A stretch of DNA of 8,691 nt, taken from assembly GCA_013205585.1 (NCBI GenBank), contig JABMML010000012.1, positions 1-8,691 of the forward strand, read 5' to 3'. The number at the start of each line of letters is the position of its first letter. Position 1 is the stretch's first letter. The position numbers were made by a program, and so were the translations under genes. The DNA is from Chitinophagaceae bacterium (GTDB lineage: Bacteria; Bacteroidota; Bacteroidia; Chitinophagales; Chitinophagaceae). This document shows, in pieces, positions 1-6,549 of this stretch. A model generated the notes under the pieces. That model made no database searches. It had not been told where the DNA came from and saw only the letters and a list, made by a program, of their open reading frames with translations.

Positions 1-711
1 AATAAGAGGTAGTGTTAATTTTTTTTCTTTAATATCATTACCGGTAGGTTTGCCAATTTTGGCTTCTCCGTAATCGAATAAGTCGTCTTTAATTTGAAAG
101 GCCATTCCTACATTTTCGCCAAACTCGTGCATTTTTTGAATAGTTTCATCATTCTCTGTAACAGAGCTTGTTCCAGCTGCGCAACTAGAGGCAAGTAATG
201 AGGCCGTCTTGCCATTTATGATTTCATAATAAACCGATTCGTCAAAATTCAGGTTTCTTGTTTTTTCTATTTGCAGTAATTCTCCTTCACTCATTTTTTT
301 TACTGCATTCGATAAAATAGTGAGTATGGTAAAATCCTTGTTTTCAAGAGATAATAATAAACCCTTAGATAATAAATAGTCGCCTACTAATACCGCAATT
401 TTATTTTTCCATAATGCATTGATAGAAAACATGCCTCTTCTTTCTAAGGCGTCGTCTACCACATCATCGTGTACTAAAGTGGCAGTATGTAATAATTCTA
501 CTAAGGAAGCGGCTCTATAAGAGGCATCGTTAATTTCTCCATGTAATTTAGCAGACAATAAAACAAACATAGGACGCATCTGCTTCCCTTTTCGCTTTAC
601 AATATACTGCATGATGCGGTCTAGCAAGGACACTCTGCTTTTTACGGCTTCTTTGAAATGTTCTTCAAAGAGATCCAGTTCTTTTGCTATTACTTTTTTT
701 GCTAGTTCCAT
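1..711 (-). CDS. Long-chain trans-polyprenyl diphosphate synthase (3' end cut by window edge)
   Basis: The 237 visible residues form an open frame from an ATG at 711 to the window edge. This is the N-terminal three quarters of a trans-isoprenyl diphosphate synthase, a family usually about 320 residues long. The enzyme adds isopentenyl diphosphate units to an allylic primer in the cytosol. Seen: GKQMRP (42-47), the first Asp-rich motif HDDVVDD (81-87), the ALWKNKIAVLVGDYLL block (99-114), GKTASLL (167-173) and the second Asp-rich motif DDLFDYG (209-215). The Asp residues bind Mg-diphosphate. Residue 77, five before the first DDxxD, is a small Ala where short-chain enzymes carry an aromatic residue, so a long product is likely. 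In Bacteroidota this would be the menaquinone side chain (inference). It lies 23 bases downstream of the HAD phosphatase and is probably co-transcribed with it. Product length cannot be fixed from sequence alone. Confidence 0.93.
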   Translation of the reverse strand, partial: MELAKKVIAKELDLFEEHFKEAVKSRVSLLDRIMQYIVKRKGKQMRPMFVLLSAKLHGEINDASYRAASLVELLHTATLVHDDVVDDALERRGMFSINALWKNKIAVLVGDYLLSKGLLLSLENKDFTILTILSNAVKKMSEGELLQIEKTRNLNFDESVYYEIINGKTASLLASSCAAGTSSVTENDETIQKMHEFGENVGMAFQIKDDLFDYGEAKIGKPTGNDIKEKKLTLPLI

Positions 712-734
712 GGTTACCTGCAATTTAATTGAAT

Positions 735-1397
735 TTAGTGATTGAGCATATTAAAATGCAAATCGCCAAAATTTTGTAAGGAACTTAATTTTAAATCGGC
801 TAGGCCCCAATGCGGTAACTTACTATGTTCTGCCGATGGAACCACCACGCAGGTCATTCTTGCTGCTTTTGCTGCTGTCATTCCATATACAGAGTCTTCA
901 AAACATATACAAGCTAAAGGAGAGACATGCATGGCTGCTGCGCAATCTAAGTATACTTGAGGATGAGGTTTGGCATAAGGAAGATTTTGTGCCGAACAAC
1001 TTGCATGAATATAACTTCTTATACCTAATTTATCTTTTACCCATTCTATTAATTCAACAGGAGAAGAAGTAGCTAAACCAATTTTAAAATCTCTTTTTAA
1101 GAAAAATTGAAAAATATGTTCTACGCCTGGCATTAAGGTGGCACCTTTATCAATTAAGCTTAAAGCAAGATTCATAATTTTTTCTTCTACTCTATCAAAT
1201 TCAGTAGAAGGTATTTTATTTTGTATTAACCAATGCGTTACAAATTCTTTAGAACGAAGGCCGGTGGTTATCGCATATTGCTCGTCTGTAAGTATAATGC
1301 CATATTGTCTAAAAATTTCAGCAGCGGCTTGGTTCCATAAGGGCTCACTATTTATTAATAAGCCATCAATATCAAAAATTACAGCAGATTTTTCCAT
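735..1397 (-). CDS. HAD-family phosphatase (beta-phosphoglucomutase/HxpB-like, subfamily IA)
   Basis: The 220-residue protein is a complete HAD hydrolase, a cytosolic Mg-dependent phosphatase that works through an Asp-phosphate intermediate. All four motifs are present: DIDG with nucleophile D9 and acid/base D11, Ser/Thr motif II in LATSSP (108-113), Lys motif III K143 in AKPHPQVY, and acidic motif IV FEDS with E167 and D168. Residues about 15-85 form the helical cap typical of the beta-phosphoglucomutase and 2-deoxyglucose-6-phosphate phosphatase (HxpB/YniC) group. The LLINSEPLW segment after motif I also fits that group. The substrate is probably a small sugar phosphate, but HAD specificity cannot be read reliably from sequence. 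The gene is first of a leftward pair with the polyprenyl synthase and diverges from the acyltransferase across 86 bases. A partial -7-like TACCTTTA (1402-1409, minus strand) lies almost on its start codon. Confidence 0.9.
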   Translation of the reverse strand: MEKSAVIFDIDGLLINSEPLWNQAAAEIFRQYGIILTDEQYAITTGLRSKEFVTHWLIQNKIPSTEFDRVEEKIMNLALSLIDKGATLMPGVEHIFQFFLKRDFKIGLATSSPVELIEWVKDKLGIRSYIHASCSAQNLPYAKPHPQVYLDCAAAMHVSPLACICFEDSVYGMTAAKAARMTCVVVPSAEHSKLPHWGLADLKLSSLQNFGDLHFNMLNH

Positions 1398-1483
1398 CGC
1401 CTAAAGGTACTAATTGTTGTTTAAACAGAGATATACGAGTTAAATTATTGTATTATCTTGCAGTCGTAACCATTTGAACCTAA

Positions 1484-2236
1484 ATGACGATTTTAGATCG
1501 ATTAAAACAAATTAGAATATTTCGCTCCTTTATATATGGGGTGGTAGGTATATTTACTTACCCCGGGCTTGCCTTATTTAATTCGGTAGAAATTGAAGGA
1601 ACAGAAAATTTGCAAGGTTTACCTCATAAGAATGTTTTATTCGTAAGTAATCACCAAACCTATTTTGGAGATGTGATTGCCTTTGTACATATTTTTTGCG
1701 CTGTAAAATGGGGCAAGTTTGACAAGCTAGGCATTCCTTATTATTTATTGAACCCTTTTACCAATGTATTTTTTGTAGCAGCAGAAGAAACTATGAATAG
1801 TAGTTGGCTCACTAGATTATTTAAATTAGGAGGAGCCCTTACCGTGAAAAGAACTTGGAGAGCAGAGGGAGAAGATGTAAATAGAGATAGAGATGTAGTA
1901 GATACCCAAAAAATTGACAAAGCATTATCTAAAAGCTGGGTGATTACTTTTCCGCAAGGAACCACCAAACCATTTGCGCCAGGAAGAAAAGGAACCGCCC
2001 ATATTATTAAAAATAATGAACCTATTGTAGTGCCTGTAGTCATTAATGGTTTCTGGCGTGCCTTTACCAAGAAAGGTCTAACCTTTAAAAAAGTGGGTAC
2101 TCCTTTAACTGTTCGTTTTAAGCCAGCCTTAGTAATTGATTATAATAGCTCTGTAGAAACAATACTTGACCAAGTAATGGATGCGATTGAGCAAAGCAAA
2201 GATTATATGCTGAAGGGCAAGCATCATTCATTGTAA
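1484..2236 (+). CDS. PlsC-type 1-acyl-glycerol-3-phosphate acyltransferase with variant motifs
   Basis: The 250-residue protein belongs to the glycerolipid acyltransferase (PlsC/LPLAT) family, which transfers fatty acyl groups to lysophosphatidic acid or related lipids at the inner membrane. Seen: a hydrophobic N-terminal stretch (about 15-33) that could associate with the membrane, motif I as SNHQTYFGD (55-63), FPQGT (156-160) followed by FAPGRKG (164-170), and PVVING (184-189). Two motifs are unusual. The catalytic His57 and Asp63 are five residues apart (HX5D) where the family normally has HX4D, and motif III has Gln158 in place of the Glu of FPEGT. The rest of the fold pattern is intact, so I read this as a subfamily variant and not a decayed gene. 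I recall similar proteins in Bacteroidota but cannot confirm it here. It is a single rightward gene between divergent and convergent neighbours. The acyl acceptor is uncertain. Confidence 0.85.
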   Translation: MTILDRLKQIRIFRSFIYGVVGIFTYPGLALFNSVEIEGTENLQGLPHKNVLFVSNHQTYFGDVIAFVHIFCAVKWGKFDKLGIPYYLLNPFTNVFFVAAEETMNSSWLTRLFKLGGALTVKRTWRAEGEDVNRDRDVVDTQKIDKALSKSWVITFPQGTTKPFAPGRKGTAHIIKNNEPIVVPVVINGFWRAFTKKGLTFKKVGTPLTVRFKPALVIDYNSSVETILDQVMDAIEQSKDYMLKGKHHSL

Positions 2237-2270
2237 TAATTGTTGATGAACTGTGTTTCGAAAAATAAGA

Positions 2271-2786
2271 TTAGTCTTTCACAAACAAAGCCTTTAATTC
2301 AGTAGCATCATCTGGCTTCATTTTTCCAGCTAATATTAAACGAAGTTGTCTACGGCGCAGTGCACTATCGTAAAACTTTTTCTCTTCTTCAGATTCTGCT
2401 ATAATGGCCGGAACATTTTTAGGTTTCTTATTTTCATCCAAGGCCACAAAAGTAAAATAAGCCTCATTGCTTAATTCTTTACTTTGTGTAATCATATTCT
2501 GATTCCAAACTTTTAAATGTATTTCCATAGAAGTAGTGAACGCCCTTGTTACTTTTGCTTCAATACAAATTACATTTCCTAATTTGATGGGCGTCTTAAA
2601 ACTAATATTGTCCACAGATGCGGTCATGGCACCTGAATTACAATGTTTGGCTGCAGACAAATAAGCGGCAATATCCATCCAGTACATTAGCTTTCCTCCC
2701 ATTAAATCTCCAAAAGTATTGGTGTCATTCGGTAAGACTAATTCATTCATCGTAATAAATGAATCCTTTGCTTTTCTTGCTTCCAT
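2271..2786 (-). CDS. Hotdog-fold acyl-CoA thioesterase (YciA/ACOT7 type)
   Basis: The 171-residue protein is a cytosolic acyl-CoA hydrolase of the hotdog fold. The diagnostic block is at 20-42: PND.NTFGDLMGGKLMYWMD, where N23 and D38 match the conserved Asn and Asp of the YciA/ACOT7 family active site, and GG(30-31) begins the long hotdog helix. Further family features are the FKTPIKLGN strand (63-71), the VWNQN segment (93-97) and the AYFTFVALDE strand (109-118). The C-terminal NVPAIIAESEEEKKFYDSAL region followed by RRRQLRL (144-150) resembles the tail of ACOT7-like enzymes and makes it longer than E. coli YciA (about 132 residues). Its role is probably release of free fatty acids and CoA, setting acyl-CoA pools. 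It follows the epimerase by 29 bases and may also have its own promoter in that gap. Chain-length preference is unknown. Confidence 0.9.
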   Translation of the reverse strand: MEARKAKDSFITMNELVLPNDTNTFGDLMGGKLMYWMDIAAYLSAAKHCNSGAMTASVDNISFKTPIKLGNVICIEAKVTRAFTTSMEIHLKVWNQNMITQSKELSNEAYFTFVALDENKKPKNVPAIIAESEEEKKFYDSALRRRQLRLILAGKMKPDDATELKALFVKD

Positions 2787-2803
2787 AAAAATTGTTTGTA
2801 CAA

Positions 2804-2811
2804 CAAAGGTA
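2804..2811 (-). promoter_or_regulatory. Possible Bacteroidota -7 element before the thioesterase gene
   Basis: On the minus strand the gap between the epimerase and the thioesterase contains TACCTTTG, an exact match to the Bacteroidota -7 consensus TAnnTTTG. A TTG (minus strand, 2834-2836) lies 22 bases upstream, near but not at the best spacing for the -33 element. Transcription would start close to 2798, giving a leader of about a dozen bases. This suggests the thioesterase can be expressed separately from the epimerase. An 8-base degenerate match can occur by chance in AT-rich DNA. Confidence 0.35.
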
Positions 2812-2815
2812 CATC

Positions 2816-3913
2816 TTAAACTGTAAAATGGTCCAATTTAGCTAAGTAGGCTGGGTCTACTTCTGCGCCAATACCAGGGGTATCGCTAATTGTTAAATGC
2901 ATTCCATTAAATTGAACACCTCCTATAATGGGGTCCTCTAAATGCCCAAGTAAACAAGTATCCATATCGTAATACTTTATATTGTCCATGGCCATGGCAA
3001 AATGCATTTTAGCACTCAATGCTAAACGGCTTTCTAGCATGCCACCCATCATACAAGGAATATTATTGGCTTTAGCAATAGCATGTATTTTAATTGCTTC
3101 ATGTATGCCTCCGCTTTTGGAGAATTTGATGTTAATAGAATGACAAGCTTTTTCGGCTATTAATCTTCTTGCATCATGATGCGTGAATACCGATTCATCG
3201 GCCATAATAGCAATAGGAGAGGCTGCACACAATGCAGGTAAATAATCGTCGTAATATTTACGCATGGGTTGTTCGCAAAATTCAATTTGATAAGGGGCTA
3301 ATGCTTCTAAAACTTTTAAGGCCTCTTCTTTTGCCCAACCTTGATTGGCATCAATTCTAATTTTAGTATCGTAACTAATAGCTTCTCTTATACTTTTTAT
3401 TCTTTCAATATCTTGTAAAGGATCTTTTCCCAATTTCACTTTAATAATATTTACTCCTTGCTTCACAAAATCAATGGCATCCTTGGCCATACTTTCAGGG
3501 GTATCAATGCCAATGGTTAAATCGGTTTCAATGGGTTTAGATTTTCCTCCTAAAAAAGTATATAGAGGTTTGCCTGCAGCTTTAGCAGCAATATCATATA
3601 AAGCTAAATCAAAAGCACTTTTTGCTGTATAGTTCCCAGCAATAATAGTATCTAGTTCAATTAATCTTTCAGTAATGGCTGAGGGGTCTTTTCCTTTCAG
3701 GTAAGTAGCAAAATCTTTTGCGATATTGTAACAACTTAATTGTGTCTCGCCCACAATCATAGGGAAAGCAGAGCATTCTCCCCAACCTATAATGCCTGCA
3801 TCGGTATGTATTTTAATAACCATGTTTTGTGCATAGTGCATCGTTCCCGTGGCAATCGTAAAAGGGGTCATGGGAATTTTAAATAAGAAAATTTCTGTAG
3901 AAACAATTTTCAT
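2816..3913 (-). CDS. Dipeptide epimerase, enolase superfamily (not a typical Ala-Glu epimerase)
   Basis: The 365-residue protein is a complete member of the muconate-lactonizing subgroup of the enolase superfamily. It has an N-terminal capping domain (about 1-120) and a TIM barrel. Seen: the KxK pair K158 and K160, Mg ligands D188 (RIDAN), E214 (FCEQP) and D239 (MADES), the opposing base K263 (NIKFSKSGG), and the DxD motif D316/D318 that marks dipeptide epimerases. The positions follow B. subtilis YkfB closely, as far as I can recall its sequence. Such enzymes invert the alpha-carbon of the second residue of a dipeptide. In YkfB and E. coli YcjG, Arg24 binds the Glu side chain; the equivalent here appears to be Gly23, so a different dipeptide, perhaps hydrophobic, is more likely (inference). 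The likely context is peptide or murein-peptide catabolism. It is first in a leftward pair with the thioesterase. Confidence 0.9.
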   Translation of the reverse strand: MKIVSTEIFLFKIPMTPFTIATGTMHYAQNMVIKIHTDAGIIGWGECSAFPMIVGETQLSCYNIAKDFATYLKGKDPSAITERLIELDTIIAGNYTAKSAFDLALYDIAAKAAGKPLYTFLGGKSKPIETDLTIGIDTPESMAKDAIDFVKQGVNIIKVKLGKDPLQDIERIKSIREAISYDTKIRIDANQGWAKEEALKVLEALAPYQIEFCEQPMRKYYDDYLPALCAASPIAIMADESVFTHHDARRLIAEKACHSINIKFSKSGGIHEAIKIHAIAKANNIPCMMGGMLESRLALSAKMHFAMAMDNIKYYDMDTCLLGHLEDPIIGGVQFNGMHLTISDTPGIGAEVDPAYLAKLDHFTV

Positions 3914-3934
3914 AAAACAGGGTTTTTATTTAAC

Positions 3935-3950
3935 AAGTATAAAGATACTT
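3935..3950. repeat. Inverted repeat in the epimerase/proline dehydrogenase divergent region
   Basis: AAGTAT and ATACTT form a perfect 6-base inverted repeat around a 4-base AAAG spacer. It lies 22 bases upstream of the epimerase start. It overlaps TATCTTTA (minus strand, 3940-3947), a seven-of-eight match to the -7 consensus for that gene, although no clear -33 TTTG is seen. The arrangement would suit a dimeric repressor site over the epimerase promoter, but a repeat this short in AT-rich DNA could be chance. Confidence 0.25.
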
Positions 3951-3975
3951 AACTCTTATTTAATGGTTATAATCC

Positions 3976-4006
3976 TTTGATTTTTAAGTTTTACTAACGA
4001 TATTTG
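3976..4006 (+). promoter_or_regulatory. Probable Bacteroidota-type promoter of proline dehydrogenase
   Basis: TTTG at 3976-3979 (the -33 element) and GATATTTG at 3999-4006 (one mismatch to TAnnTTTG) are separated by 19 bases, a good spacing for the primary sigma factor of Bacteroidota. Transcription would start near 4012, about 15 bases before the ATG at 4027, leaving no room for a long leader. It would drive the five-gene rightward cluster. The call rests on pattern match only. Confidence 0.42.
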
Positions 4007-4026
4007 CTATACCAATAAATGTTAGC

Positions 4027-5217
4027 ATGAGCTTATCTTTAGACAATACACAAATTGCGTTTGCATATAAATCTACCGCTGAATTAAAAAGAGCTCGATT
4101 TCTTTTTACCGTTATACAAAGTCCTATTATTGTTTCTTTGGCTACTAAATTAACGCCTGCTTTAATGAATTCTGGTTTGCCTGTTAATGGATTAATTCGC
4201 AGCACTATATTTAATCAATTTGTAGGAGGAGAAACTTTAGAAGAAACAGCAAGAGTAGCCAAGCAATTAGGTGCTTATGGTGTGCAAGTAATTTTAGATT
4301 ATGGTGTGGAAGCAAAAGAGGGCGAAGAGAATTTTGACAATGTCACAGAAAAAATTATGGAAGCATTGGAGTTTGCTGCCACTCAAAATAATATTCCTTT
4401 TGTAAGTATTAAGTTAACAGGTATAGCTAGTTTGCAATTGCTAGAAACTTTAAATGAAGCGCCAAGATTAAGAAGTGGTATACATGATAGCGAAATAGAA
4501 GACGCCGCTTGGGAGCGTGTGAAAGAAAGAATGTATGCCATTTGCGATTTAGCTGCAGAAAAAGGCGTGGGTATTTTATTAGATGCCGAAGAAACTTGGA
4601 TACAAGATCCTATTGACCGCCTAGCCATTGAATTAATGGCTATATATAATAAAGAGAAAGTGGTGGTGTATAATACTTATCAATTGTACAGAAATGACCG
4701 ATTACACTTTTTGCAATTATCACATAAGATAGCTAAAGAAAAAAATTGTATGCTAGGTGTGAAACTAGTAAGAGGTGCTTATATGGAAAAAGAAAGAATA
4801 CGCGCTAAAGAACAAGGCGTTGCGTCGCCAATAAATTTAGATAAAGAAGCCACCGATAAAGACTTTAATGATGCAGCTGCATTTTGTATTCAAAACAAAG
4901 AAACTATTTCATTTATATTGGCCTCTCATAACGAACAAAGCAATTTGAAAATTGCGCAACTCATGATCGAAAAAGGAATTTCAGCTGGTGACCCACATGT
5001 GCATTTTTCTCAATTATATGGCATGAGCGATCCCATTAGTTTTAATATGGCGAAAGAGGGGTATAATGTCAGCAAATACCTGCCTTTTGGGCCCATTAAG
5101 GATGTAATTCCTTATTTGATGCGAAGGGCGGAGGAAAATTCTAGCGTCAATGGCCAAACCAGTAGGGAGCTGCTTTTCATAAGGCAGGAATTGGTGCGCA
5201 GGAAGGCCAAAAAATGA
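4027..5217 (+). CDS. Proline dehydrogenase (monofunctional, FAD-dependent)
   Basis: The 396-residue protein oxidises L-proline to pyrroline-5-carboxylate, passing electrons through FAD to the quinone pool, usually at the membrane face. It has the beta-alpha barrel of the PutA/PRODH family with no aldehyde dehydrogenase domain, so the second step needs a separate enzyme not seen here. Seen: FVSIKLTG (125-132), GILLDAEE (182-189), KLVRGAYMEKER (246-257), SHNEQS (300-305), FSQLYGMSD (327-335), YLPFGP (351-356) and PYLMRRAEEN (362-371). The Arg pair R366/R367 corresponds to the proline-carboxylate-binding arginines of E. coli PutA. The layout resembles eukaryotic-type PRODH more than trifunctional PutA. 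An upstream ATG at 4019 is out of frame and stops at once, supporting 4027. The last 40 codons contain four AGG codons and look more GC-rich than the rest. It probably heads the thyA-folA cluster, 35 bases before thyA. Confidence 0.93.
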   Translation: MSLSLDNTQIAFAYKSTAELKRARFLFTVIQSPIIVSLATKLTPALMNSGLPVNGLIRSTIFNQFVGGETLEETARVAKQLGAYGVQVILDYGVEAKEGEENFDNVTEKIMEALEFAATQNNIPFVSIKLTGIASLQLLETLNEAPRLRSGIHDSEIEDAAWERVKERMYAICDLAAEKGVGILLDAEETWIQDPIDRLAIELMAIYNKEKVVVYNTYQLYRNDRLHFLQLSHKIAKEKNCMLGVKLVRGAYMEKERIRAKEQGVASPINLDKEATDKDFNDAAAFCIQNKETISFILASHNEQSNLKIAQLMIEKGISAGDPHVHFSQLYGMSDPISFNMAKEGYNVSKYLPFGPIKDVIPYLMRRAEENSSVNGQTSRELLFIRQELVRRKAKK

Positions 5218-5252
5218 TTTCTACATAAAAGGTATTGGTTGTAAATTGCACT

Positions 5253-6047
5253 ATGCAACAATACTTGAATTTACTACAACACATTACCAACAACGGCGCT
5301 GAAAAGACCGATAGAACTGGAACTGGAACCAAAAGTTGTTTTGGTTATCAGATGCGTTTTAACTTAGCGGAGGGTTTTCCGATGGTTACCACCAAGAAGC
5401 TTCACTTGAAAAGTATTATCTACGAATTACTTTGGTTTTTAAATGGCGATACCAATATTAAATATTTAAATGAGAATGGTGTACGCATTTGGGACGAGTG
5501 GGCCGATAAAAATGGCGACCTAGGTCCTGTCTATGGAAAACAATGGAGAAGTTGGGAAGGTGCAAACGGCGTAGTCATTGACCAAATTTCAGAATTAATT
5601 GAGCAAATAAAAAAGACACCTGATAGTAGAAGATTAATTGTGAGCGCTTGGAATGTGGGTGACTTATCAAAGATGGCCCTTATGCCTTGCCATAATATGT
5701 TTCAATTTTATGTGGCCGATGGAAAATTAAGTTGTCAATTATACCAACGCAGCGCCGATGTATTTTTAGGTGTGCCTTTTAATATAGCTTCTTATGCATT
5801 ACTGACTATGATGGTTGCTTCAGTTTGTGGTTTAGAATACGGCGACTTCGTGCATAGTTTTGGCGATGTGCATTTGTATAATAATCATGTGGAGCAAGCC
5901 CAGTTGCAATTGTCAAGAAAACCTTTCCCACTTCCTACTATGAAAATTAATAAAGAAGTAAAAGATATTTTCTCTTTTCAGTTTTCTGATTTTACTTTAG
6001 AAAATCATGAATCACATCCTAGTATTAAAGCGCCGGTGGCTGTTTAA
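5253..6047 (+). CDS. thyA: Thymidylate synthase ThyA
   Basis: The enzyme methylates dUMP to dTMP using methylene-tetrahydrofolate, releasing dihydrofolate. I chose the ATG at 5253: it gives 264 residues, the length of E. coli ThyA, beginning [10 protein letters not shown]. An in-frame TTG at 5235 would add six unconserved residues. The key residues fall at E. coli numbers: R21 in RTGTGTKS (21-28), W80 and W83, R126/R127 in DSRRLI, nucleophile C146 in [11 protein letters not shown] (144-154), D169 and N177 in [12 protein letters not shown], and H207/Y209 in DVHLYNNH. E. coli has CHAFFQF where this protein has CHNMFQF, a tolerated variation. The protein ends PVAV, close to the usual carboxy end that closes on the substrate. 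It lies 10 bases before folA, which recycles its dihydrofolate product. Confidence 0.97.
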   Translation: MQQYLNLLQHITNNGAEKTDRTGTGTKSCFGYQMRFNLAEGFPMVTTKKLHLKSIIYELLWFLNGDTNIKYLNENGVRIWDEWADKNGDLGPVYGKQWRSWEGANGVVIDQISELIEQIKKTPDSRRLIVSAWNVGDLSKMALMPCHNMFQFYVADGKLSCQLYQRSADVFLGVPFNIASYALLTMMVASVCGLEYGDFVHSFGDVHLYNNHVEQAQLQLSRKPFPLPTMKINKEVKDIFSFQFSDFTLENHESHPSIKAPVAV

Positions 6048-6057
6048 AATAATATAA

Positions 6058-6549
6058 ATGAATATAACTCTTGTAGTAGCTGCTTCTGAAAACAATGCCA
6101 TTGGTTTGAACAATCAATTATTATGGCATTTGCCTAAGGATATGCGCTTTTTTAAAAACACTACCTGGGGTATGCCTATTTTAATGGGCCGTAAAACATT
6201 TGAGTCCATGGGCAGTAAGCCTTTGAATGGCAGGTTGAATATTATTATTACCCGCAATAAAAATTGGGTGAACGAAGATGTAACGGTGGTGCATACTATG
6301 GAGGAAGCCACCTCATTAGCAGATAAATTTAGCTACAAAGAATTACTCGTCATAGGTGGGGGTGAAATTTATGAAATGGCCTTGCCTCTAGCACAAAAAA
6401 TTTGGTTAACAAGAGTACATACTACAATAGAAGGCGATGTTTATTTTCCTAAGCTAAATGCTGAATGGGAAATGGTGAGCAGCACTCAAAACGACGCAGA
6501 TGAAAAACATAAATTTTCTTTTGACTTTGAATGTTGGAAAAGGAAATGA
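6058..6549 (+). CDS. folA: Dihydrofolate reductase FolA
   Basis: The 163-residue protein is a chromosomal-type dihydrofolate reductase that reduces dihydrofolate to tetrahydrofolate with NADPH. Seen: the AIGLNNQLLWHLPKDM region with W23, P26 and catalytic D28 (equivalent to Asp27 of E. coli), the NADPH-binding GRKTFES (44-50), RLNIIITRN (59-67), IGGGEIYE (99-106) and the TTIEGDVYFP segment (122-131). The length (E. coli has 159) and motifs are normal, and nothing marks it as a plasmid-borne trimethoprim-resistant type. It sits directly after thyA, so the dTMP cycle is encoded together. Its TGA stop overlaps the likely ATG of the next gene (ATGA), so translation of the two is probably coupled. 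Confidence 0.96.
   Translation: MNITLVVAASENNAIGLNNQLLWHLPKDMRFFKNTTWGMPILMGRKTFESMGSKPLNGRLNIIITRNKNWVNEDVTVVHTMEEATSLADKFSYKELLVIGGGEIYEMALPLAQKIWLTRVHTTIEGDVYFPKLNAEWEMVSSTQNDADEKHKFSFDFECWKRK

Noticed and set aside
742..1404. Three plus-strand open frames (742-960, 836-1072, 1138-1404)
   Set aside because: All are antisense to the HAD phosphatase, whose four catalytic motifs show that the minus strand is the coding one.
1398..1483. Promoters and an operator in the HAD/acyltransferase divergent gap, including the 10-base palindrome TGTTTAAACA (1418-1427)
   Set aside because: The -7-like TACCTTTA on the minus strand would place the transcript start on the HAD start codon and has no good -33 partner. 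No plus-strand match is convincing, and a 10-base AT-rich palindrome alone is weak evidence.
1741..2070. 109-codon minus-strand open frame
   Set aside because: It is a shadow of the acyltransferase, covering its FPQGT and FAPGRKG motifs on the opposite strand.
2237..2270. Bidirectional terminator between the converging acyltransferase and thioesterase genes
   Set aside because: Only a 4-base AAGA/TCTT pairing (partly inside the thioesterase gene) and the palindrome TTTCGAAA are visible. There is no GC-rich stem with a T tract, so I do not call a terminator.
3984..4628. Minus-strand open frames at 3984-4205 and 4383-4628
   Set aside because: They are antisense to proline dehydrogenase and carry no family features. 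The first also overlaps the probable promoter of that gene.
6114..6311. 65-codon minus-strand open frame
   Set aside because: It is antisense to the conserved N-terminal half of folA.
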